NCBI RefSeq assembly: GCF_003967355.1
Contig: NZ_BIFH01000013.1
Span: forward strand, 343,084-407,083
DNA: 64,000 bases
From: Embleya hyalina
Lineage (GTDB): Bacteria; Actinomycetota; Actinomycetes; Streptomycetales; Streptomycetaceae
Direction of reading: 5' to 3'
Part shown: positions 52,605 through 59,562 of the stretch, piece after piece
Numbering within the stretch: the first letter of the stretch is position 1
Layout of the letters: the number at the start of each line of letters is the position of its first letter
Translations under genes and position numbers: made by a program
The notes under the pieces: model-generated
What the model was told of the DNA's origin: nothing
The model's database searches: none
Seen by the model: only the letters and a program-made list of their open reading frames with translations

Positions 52605-52638
52605 GTGGCGTGCGGCGCGCTCGCGCGCCGCACGCCAC
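52605..52638 (-). terminator. Perfect hairpin between lasso precursor and cyclase genes
   Basis: GTGGCGTGCGGCGCG (52605-52619) pairs perfectly with 52624-52638 around CTCG, a 15-bp stem. It starts 38 bases after the precursor stop and ends 71 bases before the cyclase start. Such hairpins after RiPP precursor genes commonly cut read-through so that precursor mRNA outnumbers enzyme mRNA, and they may also protect its 3' end. Confidence 0.7.
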
Positions 52639-52675
52639 CGATCCGTTCAGGTGCCGCACTTACGGATCACTCGGA

Positions 52676-52786
52676 TCAGTCGAGGTAGTTCGGACCGATC
52701 CACTCCCACCACGGGCCGGGCTTGCGGCGGGTCTTGGCACGGAAGCCACCCGCCATCACCAGCGTCGGACGTTCGTATGCGCGCAT
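52676..52786 (-). CDS. Lasso peptide precursor (36 aa)
   Basis: A small intact gene with GGAGGTG eight bases before its ATG, transcribed just ahead of the cyclase. The leader starts MRAYERPTL, which contains the Y-x-x-P-x-L motif bound by B1/RRE proteins, and ends GGFRAKTR, with the family's F-x-x-x-T spacing and Thr at -2. That places cleavage after Arg20 and gives the core RKPGPWWEWIGPNYLD. Only Glu28 (core position 8) lies at ring distance, so the ring would be Arg1 to Glu8, with an 8-residue tail. Three Trp flank the acceptor. Arg as first residue is outside the usual Gly/Ala/Ser/Cys set. Confidence 0.88.
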   Translation of the reverse strand: MRAYERPTLVMAGGFRAKTRRKPGPWWEWIGPNYLD

Positions 52787-52886
52787 CTCGATTCACCTCC
52801 CTGGACACGGAACTCGACGGGGCTCGGCGACGGACCCGACCACGCCCCGCTCGGCATTGCGATGCTTCGAAGGTCCGTCTCCAAGA

Positions 52887-52922
52887 ACGCTAGCGACCGT
52901 TCGGCGTCGGGAATGACGGTCG
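52887..52922 (-). promoter_or_regulatory. Candidate promoter and operator of the lasso operon
   Basis: On the minus strand TAGCGT (52892-52887) is a good -10 word about 100 bases before the precursor ATG; the -35 is weak. Just upstream lies the inverted repeat CGACCGT (52894-52900) / ACGGTCG (52916-52922), spaced two helical turns apart, a plausible site for the response regulator or another dimeric factor. Confidence 0.4.
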
Positions 52923-53537
52923 TTCGACCCGCAATTCGGCGTGGGCCGCGGTGGTTCCGTGGGGGTGGCCGTGCCGGCCGCTCCGAACGGCCTCGACGGC
53001 CCGCCGGGCACGCGCACCACGGTCCACGATTCCCGCGGCGGGTTGGACGGCGGACTCGAGGCCGGTGCCACCGAGGGGCCGGACGCCCGCGACCACTCGT
53101 TCGCCGGCCCGCCGATGCGGGAGGCCGACGCGCCGGTCGAGGCGATGGAGGCCGTCGTGCGGCGCGGGTGGCGCGGGTGGCGCGTCGGTACGCGCGCCTA
53201 CGGCGACCGCGCGGTGCGGGTTGCGCTCGATGTGTACGAACGGGTCCCGAAGTCCCGTCGGGTGGTTCACACGATGTGCTCGGTCCGGGGCCCGATCACC
53301 CGGCGGACCGCCGTCGGCGTCAAGGGCCCGAACACGTCGTCGGTTACGCCGAAGCCCTCGCCCCGCATACGACGGAGGCAGCGCGTCCGAACGGGGTGGA
53401 GGGGCTTCGCGGCATGCTCACCCCGGCCGCCTCGCCGACGTCACGGCCTGGGACCGAGAGCCCGCGACCTCGACCCCGTCCAACGTTCGGCGGCGGCCCC
53501 GATCGGCTCGCCCGGCGAACAGCGGTTCGTCCGGCGG
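52923..53537. other. Gene-poor stretch upstream of the lasso operon
   Basis: About 600 bases in which every frame is open in places, but none has a ribosome site, typical third-position GC bias or a recognisable family. It may contain a decayed gene; I could not identify one. Confidence 0.45.
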
Positions 53538-53774
53538 CTATTCGGCGATGCGTGTGGAATAGCTCCAGCGGTAGAGCGGAAGGTGCGCGCCGTCCAACTC
53601 CACCGCGCCACCGGTGTATTCGTAGTGTTCCCGCCCGTTGCGGAAGGCCACGGACACCTTTTCGGGTATACCCGGCCCGTTCACCACGAGGACCGCGGGC
53701 ATCTCGGGGATCCCACCCGTCAGGGCCACCCGCACCTCTTCGCCCGGATGGGTCGGAATCGCGCCACTGTTCAT
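53538..53774 (-). CDS. DUF5988-family small protein
   Basis: A 78-aa cytosolic protein of unknown function: beta-rich, with VRVALTGGIPEMPAVLVVN, then EHYEYTGGAVELDG and the ending YRWSYSTRIAE, the family's closing strand. Such proteins are frequent near actinomycete biosynthetic clusters. The start is doubled: GCGAGGTGGAAGATG and GCGAGGTGGACGATG are direct repeats 21 bases apart, so ATG 53795 could also be used and would add MEDARWT. The 322 bases between this start and the next gene at 54097 hold no other gene I can support. Confidence 0.7.
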   Translation of the reverse strand: MNSGAIPTHPGEEVRVALTGGIPEMPAVLVVNGPGIPEKVSVAFRNGREHYEYTGGAVELDGAHLPLYRWSYSTRIAE

Positions 53775-54096
53775 CGTCCACCTCGCATCTTCCACCTCGC
53801 ATCACCCGTCACCGCGCAAGGGCCGCACGGCGAGACCGACCGGGAGCTGCTCGCCCTGCACACACAACATCACGGGAGGCGTCCGGCACAGGGCGCACGA
53901 ACGCATCGCGGGCGCACGGACGGCCGGGGAATCGCCGGAATGCCTTCGATCACTTCTTCCACGCCCTTGCGTGTCCCACGAGACCGCGTGTACGTGGCGA
54001 ACCTCGACGTGGCGCGACGGCGATCCCGGGGCGGCGTGAGCGCGGCCGCGCGGGGCAGACATCCGGTCGACGGCTACGGAGCGAGAGGAGCATGAC

Positions 54097-54513
54097 ATGG
54101 CGGACCTGCGAGCGGTCGGGTGGGCGCACTCCTTTCCGATCGGCGGCGGCGTGGAGGCGGGTCGGCGCTGGGCCCGGGAGCGGCTGGCCTGCCTGGCGTG
54201 GACGGCGGACGCCCCGGAGACGGTGGACGACATCCTCCTCACGGTCTCGGAACTGATCACCAACGCCCACGTCCACGCGCACAGCACGGCCCGGCTGGTC
54301 CTGGCCTGGGACAGCCGCTGCCTGAACGTCTACGTCGCCGACACCGGCCCCGGGCTGCCGGCCCCGCGCGGCCCCGAAAGTCTCGCCACATCGGGCCGGG
54401 GCCTGGCCATCGTCGACGCGATCGCCGACGAATGGGACACCCGCCCCACCCCGCACGGCAAGGCCGTCACCGCCTGCTTCCGCCCACCGGGCACCTCTCC
54501 GCACGACGGATGA
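54097..54513 (+). CDS. RsbW-like serine/ATP-binding kinase (HATPase_c_2)
   Basis: A 138-aa GHKL ATPase of the anti-sigma-factor/SpoIIAB type abundant in streptomycetes. N-box VSELITNAHVHA, G1 box VADTGPGLPAP and G2 region SGRGLAIVDAIADEWDTRPTPHGKAVTACF are all present. Members bind or phosphorylate anti-anti-sigma proteins, or act as loose regulatory ATPases. GAGAGGAG precedes the ATG. No sigma or anti-anti-sigma gene lies beside it, so its partner is unknown. Confidence 0.87.
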   Translation: MADLRAVGWAHSFPIGGGVEAGRRWARERLACLAWTADAPETVDDILLTVSELITNAHVHAHSTARLVLAWDSRCLNVYVADTGPGLPAPRGPESLATSGRGLAIVDAIADEWDTRPTPHGKAVTACFRPPGTSPHDG

Positions 54514-54575
54514 ACAACCGTCGCCCTCCGCGACCACCGCCCGTTCGGTCGCGGAGAGCGACGATCTAGCCGCGC

Positions 54576-55277
54576 TCAGATGCCTACACAGGCACCCACC
54601 GGCTCGCGCGAATCGGCCCAGCCGACGAGGGTGGCGTCGGCCAACGTGGGCACCCACATGTCGACGAGGGCCAGTTCCTCGTCGCGCGGGGCGGCCCCCA
54701 CGCCCAGGATTCGCAGGCCCGCGCGTGAGGCGGACAGGATGCCGCAGTAGGAATCCTCGACCGCCAGGCACACGGACGGCGGAACGCCGCAGGCCCGCGC
54801 TGCCGCGAGATAGACGTCCGGGTCGGGCTTGGGACGCAACGTCGCGTCCGGGACCACGATGTCGGTGAAGTACGGGAGCAGCCCGGCGTGCGCCAGCCCC
54901 GACTCCACGACGTCGCGCGGACAGTTGCTCGCCACGGCCAACGGCGCGAAATCGGCCGCCAGACGTACCAGTTCAGCCGCCCCGGGAATGGTCACCGGCG
55001 CGGCGGCGACCAACTTCCGGAAGTGGTCGAGGAGTTGTGCCGTCACCTGGTCGGCCTGGCCGGCGGAGAGCCCCGCCACCTCGGTCATGACCCGTCCGCA
55101 TTCGGTGAAATGCAGCCCCTTGGTGCGTTCGCCGAAGTCGTCCGGGGTCTCCACGCCGTATCCGCGCAGCACCAGTTCGCGCGCCTCTTCCCAGTGGCAC
55201 TCGCTGTCCATCAGCGTGCCGTCGCAGTCGAACACGATTGCCGCGGGGGTCCAGGAGAGAAGGGAGTTTCCTGCCAT
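54576..55277 (-). CDS. HAD-superfamily phosphatase (beta-phosphoglucomutase-like)
   Basis: A 233-aa HAD hydrolase, subclass with a helical cap. AAIVFDCDGTLMDSE carries the nucleophile Asp, VASNCPRDVV the Ser/Asn motif II, RPKPDPDVYLAAA the Lys, and CLAVEDSYCGILSASRAGL the acidic pair. It follows the AfsA-type gene on the same strand by 156 bases with its own promoter. In gamma-butyrolactone synthesis a phosphate must be removed from the AfsA product, so a role in signal synthesis is possible (inference). Confidence 0.85.
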   Translation of the reverse strand: MAGNSLLSWTPAAIVFDCDGTLMDSECHWEEARELVLRGYGVETPDDFGERTKGLHFTECGRVMTEVAGLSAGQADQVTAQLLDHFRKLVAAAPVTIPGAAELVRLAADFAPLAVASNCPRDVVESGLAHAGLLPYFTDIVVPDATLRPKPDPDVYLAAARACGVPPSVCLAVEDSYCGILSASRAGLRILGVGAAPRDEELALVDMWVPTLADATLVGWADSREPVGACVGI

Positions 55278-55370
55278 CGATGAGCCGTCCGATCGAGAGA
55301 TGTGGATCGCGGGGCGAGGCTCCGCCGAAGCGTCGGCGAGCGGGTTTCGCCCCGAAACATAACGATCATT

Positions 55371-55399
55371 ACGCTAGATCGAGTACTCTTCGTATTCAA
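55371..55399 (-). promoter_or_regulatory. Housekeeping-type promoter of the HAD gene
   Basis: On the minus strand TTGAAT (55399-55394), 17 bases, TAGCGT (55376-55371), within an AT-rich patch that stands out from the surroundings. The leader to the ATG at 55277 would be about 85-90 bases. The spacer includes the palindrome GAGTACTC. Confidence 0.55.
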
Positions 55400-55433
55400 A
55401 GAACCACGGAATGTCTGCGTGTCGACGTCGGGG

Positions 55434-56357
55434 TCAGCGGTAGCGCGCCGCCCCCAGGGCCGTGTACGCCCCGCCCTGACGGAAGCGGAACGAGGCCTGT
55501 CGACCGTGGTGCAGCGTGCACTCGATCCGTGCGAGCGGGTGGAACTCGGTGAACCGGGGAGCGCGCAGGCGAAACGCCGTCGGCCGGAGCAATTCGCCGC
55601 CGCTCACGAGCGCGATCGCCTGTCGGGCGGCTTCGACGAGCACCATCCCGGGCATGTGGTCGCCGGGGTGATCGAAGAAGAACGGATGCAGGTGGTCGGC
55701 CGGATCCACCTCCAGGACACCGCCGTGGAATCCGGCGATCAGCACGTCCCGGGGCAGTGTGACGTCCACGGCCTCCGGCGTCGGCCGTACCCGCGGAGCC
55801 GCCGGTCGCGCCCGCGTGGCGCCCCGGCGCAGCGCCGCGTACGCGTGGGGGTCCAGGAAGCGTGCGTTGCCCCCCGCGCGGGCGAAGGTCGTGGTGCCGA
55901 CCGACAGCCGCACCCGCAGCCGTACTCCGCGCAATCCGCGCCCGTCGGGCGTGGGGCGGAAGTCGTCGACCTCCGCCAAACAGGTGATATCACTGGCGCC
56001 ACTCGTCGAACGTGGCTCCGCCGAGGCGTCGACACCGTAGAAAAGGTCTTTGATCAGGAAGTGTGCCTCCGGAGGCACCGCATAGAACTGCGCCGGAATG
56101 AAGATTCCGAGCTGACGGAGGGTTTCCAGTACCATCAGCCGACTGTGGCCACCGTCGTCGGTGGGGCGAAACGTGGGATGGGAGCGGGGCCACTGGGCGG
56201 CGGCCAGGAAGGTCGTGTCCGCGACCCGGACCACGTCGGTGAGCAGCACCTCGGCCACCGACACCCGATGTACCGATTCCCGTTTCACGGTGCGCGACCA
56301 GCTCAGGAGCCTCGCCGACGAGCGCGAGGACTCCGTGTCGCCGCCAAAGGCAACCAT
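55434..56357 (-). CDS. AfsA/ScbA-type gamma-butyrolactone synthase
   Basis: A 307-aa double hot-dog protein. AfsA enzymes join dihydroxyacetone phosphate to a beta-ketoacyl chain to begin A-factor-type signal synthesis. Family marks are VHR near residue 29, SHPTFRPTDDGGHSRLMVLETLRQLGIF in the first half and HLHPFFFDHPGDHMPGMVLVEAARQA in the second, where NDHVPGMLLLEAARQAA is usual. ATG 56357 gives family length and places VHR as in ScbA, but has no ribosome site; ATG 56393 (with GGAG upstream) and GTG 56288 are alternatives. An AT-rich ATACAAGCAGAACC segment at 56361-56374 may be a receptor-binding site. It diverges from the ScbR-type gene. Confidence 0.88.
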   Translation of the reverse strand: MVAFGGDTESSRSSARLLSWSRTVKRESVHRVSVAEVLLTDVVRVADTTFLAAAQWPRSHPTFRPTDDGGHSRLMVLETLRQLGIFIPAQFYAVPPEAHFLIKDLFYGVDASAEPRSTSGASDITCLAEVDDFRPTPDGRGLRGVRLRVRLSVGTTTFARAGGNARFLDPHAYAALRRGATRARPAAPRVRPTPEAVDVTLPRDVLIAGFHGGVLEVDPADHLHPFFFDHPGDHMPGMVLVEAARQAIALVSGGELLRPTAFRLRAPRFTEFHPLARIECTLHHGRQASFRFRQGGAYTALGAARYR

Positions 56358-56506
56358 GAATACAAGCAGAACCCAGGTGGCGGGAAGGTGCATGTCGTCT
56401 TCGCTCCACCCGTCGGGTGACGGCGCGCGAGGCCCGGCGATCCGGCCCGCCGGCGCGGCCCGAGGGCAGACGATTCCCAACCGGGCGTTCGAGTTGGAGG
56501 TGGCAC

Positions 56507-57148
56507 GTGCAGGCACGGGCAGGGGCGACTCGCCGCTCTCTTCTGGAGAGCGCGGCATGTCTGTTCCACGAGCGAGGTTTCGCGGGTACGAGCATCAGCG
56601 ACATCGGCAACGCGTCGGGACTCACCAGCGGGGCCATCTATTTCCACTTCTCGAACAAGGACGCCCTGGCCCGCGCGATCGTCGAGGCACACTTCGACAC
56701 GTGGCCGGTGCTGATCGAACGACACACCGGGGCCGGTGCGCCGGCGACGGTGTCCCTGGTGCGATTGAGCTTCGCCGTGGCCCGGGCGTTTCGCGACGAT
56801 CCGCTCGTGCGCGGTGGTGCGCGGTTGTGGAGCGAGCGGTACGGGATCGACGCGACGCTGCCCGCCCCGTTCGTGGGTTGGATCGCCGCCGTGCGAGCCC
56901 TGCTGGAGCGGGCGCGGGAGGAGGGCGAACTCGCGGACCGGATCGACCCGGCCGGGGCGGCGAAATCGATCATCCACGCGTTCTTCGGCCTGCATACGGT
57001 CTCCGACGCGCTCTCCGGCCGTGCCGAGATCGAGAACGACCTCGCCGACCTGTGGCGTCTGCTCCTCCCGGCCCTGCTGGCCGATCCGGGCGCGGCGGAG
57101 GACACGTTGCGGCGCGCCCTCCCGGCCGTCGACGAAGTGCGGGCGTGA
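56507..57148 (+). CDS. ScbR/ArpA-type gamma-butyrolactone receptor (TetR family)
   Basis: A 213-aa regulator. The helix-turn-helix part (ATRRSLLESAACLFHERGFAGTSISDIGNASGLTSGAIYFHFSNKDALARAIVE) matches butyrolactone receptors closely. The ligand domain keeps the Trp that covers the signal molecule (FVGWIAAVRALLERARE) and ends KSIIHAFFGLHTVSDALSG as ScbR does. GTG 56507 has GGAGG six bases upstream; the longer frame overlaps the afsA promoter. It diverges from the AfsA-type gene, the standard pairing in which the receptor represses signal synthesis and cluster genes until the signal builds up. The lasso operon starts 3.7 kb away. Confidence 0.9.
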   Translation: MQARAGATRRSLLESAACLFHERGFAGTSISDIGNASGLTSGAIYFHFSNKDALARAIVEAHFDTWPVLIERHTGAGAPATVSLVRLSFAVARAFRDDPLVRGGARLWSERYGIDATLPAPFVGWIAAVRALLERAREEGELADRIDPAGAAKSIIHAFFGLHTVSDALSGRAEIENDLADLWRLLLPALLADPGAAEDTLRRALPAVDEVRA

Positions 57149-57327
57149 GAGTCGGCCGCACCAGTCGTCGACGCGGGTGTGTCGCCGCGCCGCGGCGCGG
57201 TGGCCGGGATCGGCGAACTCGTGGCGGATTCCGCCGACTCGGCCGGTTGGGTGGAGGTATCCCGGGCAGCAGGGCCGAGAACCCGAACCGCAGGGTCGCG
57301 CCCGTCGGCGCGGCCGGAAAGGAAGAC

Positions 57328-57585
57328 ATGGACTGGCGATCCGCCGCTGCCTGTACGCACGAAGACCCCGAACTGTTCTTCCCGGTCGGCAACTCCGGTC
57401 CGGCCGCGGAGCAGATCGACCGGGCGAAATCCGTCTGCCGACGGTGCCCCGTGATCGATCGTTGCCTCTCCTGGGCGATGGCGACCAGGCAGGAGAGCGG
57501 TGTGTGGGGCGGTCTCGACGAGGACGAACGCCGTGCGCGACGCGGAGGAAACACCCGTCGGCGCCACGGCCGCCACGCGGCCTGA
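57328..57585 (+). CDS. WhiB-like iron-sulfur transcription factor
   Basis: An 85-aa WhiB-family protein. Four Cys at 9, 37, 40 and 46 (C-x2-C-x5-C core) bind a [4Fe-4S] cluster, followed by SGVWGG, the turn contacting sigma-70 region 4, and a basic tail RRGGNTRRRHGRH binding DNA. GGAAG precedes the ATG. It lies 179 bases after the receptor gene on the same strand, possibly co-transcribed, and could be a target or partner of the butyrolactone system. Confidence 0.92.
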   Translation: MDWRSAAACTHEDPELFFPVGNSGPAAEQIDRAKSVCRRCPVIDRCLSWAMATRQESGVWGGLDEDERRARRGGNTRRRHGRHAA

Positions 57586-57606
57586 GGCCGGATCCGGCCT
57601 CGACGG

Positions 57607-57804
57607 TCACGGCTCCGGGTGCAGGCGCGCGTCGAACCGTCGCGTCGGCGGCGGCGGTACCGCCTGGGTGAAGTTGGCGAACGGCTCCGCGGCGGCGACG
57701 AGGGCGGCCAGGGCCGGGGAGGTCGCGGCGTCCGGATGCGTGGTGAGCGCCTCGCGGGCCCGCACGATCGCAGCCCGCAGTTCCTCGTGGCGAGTGGTCG
57801 GCAT
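57607..57804 (-). CDS. Small hypothetical protein
   Basis: A 65-aa protein (MPTTRHEELRAAIVRAREALTTHPDAA...). One amphipathic helix and a Pro/Arg-rich tail. ATG 57804 has GGGAGG upstream; the longer frame to 57870 is less likely. No family recognised; similar small actinomycete proteins are unannotated. It converges with the WhiB gene. Confidence 0.5.
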   Translation of the reverse strand: MPTTRHEELRAAIVRAREALTTHPDAATSPALAALVAAAEPFANFTQAVPPPPTRRFDARLHPEP

Positions 57805-57910
57805 CGCGCATTCCCTCCCGGACCGGCACGAGGATCGTCCGACAGGTTCCGACCTCGGTACGGCGAACATTATCCGAGGCGGACGATGCGAAGCGGGGGT
57901 GATCTCCCAC

Positions 57911-57942
57911 CCGCCGTCGTGGCGAAACGGCCACGACGGCGG
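57911..57942 (-). terminator. Hairpin downstream of the M64 gene (distal)
   Basis: CCGCCGTCGTGGC (57911-57923) pairs perfectly with 57930-57942 around a 6-base loop; it backs up the stem at 57973-58005. Confidence 0.6.
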
Positions 57943-57972
57943 TGGGCTCCCGAGTGGACCGGGCGAGACGGC

Positions 57973-58005
57973 GCGACCCCGGCGCGAGGGGTGCGCCGGG
58001 GTCGC
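57973..58005 (-). terminator. Hairpin downstream of the M64 gene (proximal)
   Basis: GCGACCCCGGCGC (57973-57985) pairs perfectly with 57993-58005 around a 7-base loop, 36 bases after the peptidase stop. Confidence 0.75.
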
Positions 58006-58040
58006 GGTGTCGCCGGTGGTTCGTGTGGTCGGGCCCGGGA

Positions 58041-59435
58041 TCAGGCCCGGACGGTCCAGGTCAGAGTCGTCCGCAGGGTCTCGGCGACGGCCGGGTCACG
58101 GACCGAGTCGGTCGGGTCGACGACCACCACGGTCAACCGGTGCGGCCCCGCGCGACGCGGGTCGAGGCGCAGTTCCGAGACCTGCACCGCGTCCTCCCGC
58201 GCCGGTGGCCGCAGCGGCTCGTCGTCGAGGTACCACCGCACCCGAAGCGGCCGCGCGGCCGGACCGACGGGTCGGGCCAGGGCGATGCGCGCACTGTCCC
58301 CGGCCCGCAACGTGCGCGCCGTCGGGGTGAGGGCGCGTGCCGCGGAGGCGTGTCGATGGAAACCGGCGATCATCGCCTCGACACCGGGCAGGTTGAAGGG
58401 TTTGCCGGTGAACCGCATCAGCGAGCCGTCCGTCGGCCGGTTCAGGCCGGTCACGTAGTAGCCGCCGCCCGTGTACGCGCCGACCGTGCCGCCGTCGGGT
58501 GAGGTTCGGCCCAGCCAGCGGTACCACTTGGTGCGGGTGCTTCGCATCCGCGCGGCGGTGAGTTCGGTGATGTTGGACTCGCCCGGTTCGGGGCCGGTGT
58601 AGTGCTCGTAGCCGGGGACACCGGGGTAGAAGTACTCGTCGGCGAGCTTGCCGAGCGAGTGCCCCGTCTCGTGGATGGCCACCTGACCCGACTGGGCGTT
58701 GTGCGCGGAGGAGGTGGCGATGCCCTCGTAACCCAGCGTCGGGCTGGGCGTGTTGTAGCCGGCGCCGCCGTACTTGCCGCTGTTGGCGAGCACCATCACC
58801 AGGTCGACGGCGGGGGCGTTGTCGACGTACGAGTCGACCTTGGCCTCGTCGACGCACAGCAGCCGTTCCGTGTTCTCGCACCAGAAGTAGGATCCGAGCG
58901 CCGTGTCCCGGACCACGTCCCGGGACGGATCTCCGGACACTCCCGACTGGCGGGAAACCGCGTCCACCGCCCAGACGTTGAAGAGATTCGCGTACGTGGT
59001 GTACGGCTCGACGGCCACGATCTCCGCCCAGCGCTCCTTGACGTCCGTATGGAAGCGCGCGAGTTCGCCCGCGGTGTAGCCGTCGCCGACGAAGACGATG
59101 TCGAGGCGGTCCGAGGTGGGGCCGTTGTCGACGACCTTGGTGACCGCGCCGTCGCCCGGCGCGGTTTCGGGGGAGAGGGTGCCCGCCGGCGATCCGTCCC
59201 GGCCCTGCCGGGGGACCCGGATGTACCCGGAGCCCGCCTCGGTGTGCGTTTGCGAGAGCGCGGTGGGTCCCGCGTTTTCGGGGCCGGGGATCTCGACGAG
59301 GACCCGGTCGGTGGTCGATGGGACCCCGGCGGCACCGGCGGCCGTACCCGGGGCGGTGACGACGGTGCACACGAGGGCGGCGGCCGCGGCGACCGCCACC
59401 ACGGGTCCGCGAAGGGATGTACTCGATCTGCGCAA
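58041..59435 (-). CDS. Secreted M64-family metallopeptidase
   Basis: A 464-aa exported zinc peptidase of the IgA-peptidase M64 family. A Sec signal (RRSSTSLRGPVVAVAAAAALVCTVV) precedes an N-terminal domain, then DRLDIVFVGDGYTAGELARF, the family opening, and the active site HETGHSLGKLADEYF with H-E-x-x-H and the distal acidic ligands. A C-terminal Ig-like beta domain (about 370-464) follows. The TTG at 59435 is supported by AAGGAG 7 bases upstream and a possible promoter TTGGAT-17-TATCTC at 59487-59460 on the minus strand. It diverges from the XRE-TPR regulator gene. Confidence 0.87.
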   Translation of the reverse strand: MRRSSTSLRGPVVAVAAAAALVCTVVTAPGTAAGAAGVPSTTDRVLVEIPGPENAGPTALSQTHTEAGSGYIRVPRQGRDGSPAGTLSPETAPGDGAVTKVVDNGPTSDRLDIVFVGDGYTAGELARFHTDVKERWAEIVAVEPYTTYANLFNVWAVDAVSRQSGVSGDPSRDVVRDTALGSYFWCENTERLLCVDEAKVDSYVDNAPAVDLVMVLANSGKYGGAGYNTPSPTLGYEGIATSSAHNAQSGQVAIHETGHSLGKLADEYFYPGVPGYEHYTGPEPGESNITELTAARMRSTRTKWYRWLGRTSPDGGTVGAYTGGGYYVTGLNRPTDGSLMRFTGKPFNLPGVEAMIAGFHRHASAARALTPTARTLRAGDSARIALARPVGPAARPLRVRWYLDDEPLRPPAREDAVQVSELRLDPRRAGPHRLTVVVVDPTDSVRDPAVAETLRTTLTWTVRA

Positions 59436-59469
59436 GGGATTCTCCTTGGCACGCGAGGGAGATAGATCC

Positions 59470-59491
59470 GGACTTCAGTGAATCCAAGTCC
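59470..59491. promoter_or_regulatory. Inverted repeat between M64 and XRE genes
   Basis: GGACTT (59470-59475) and AAGTCC (59486-59491), 10 bases apart, lie inside the proposed promoter of the peptidase gene. The adjacent XRE regulator is the obvious candidate to bind it. Confidence 0.4.
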
Positions 59492-59562
59492 GAACTTAAG
59501 CTAAACGCCGCAGCGTTGCCGCACAATGCCTCGAAGTGAGGAACCAGCGCAGGGGGGACCCG

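Noticed and set aside
52676-52786. Precursor as a tryptorubin-type atropopeptide, because of P450 and Trp cluster
   Set aside because: Atropopeptide clusters contain only a precursor and a P450. Here cyclase, B1, B2 and exporter of the lasso family are present and the leader has the lasso YxxPxL and Thr -2 marks.
52923-53537. A further gene between the lasso operon and the DUF5988 gene
   Set aside because: Open frames on both strands have no ribosome site, no family resemblance and irregular third-base composition.
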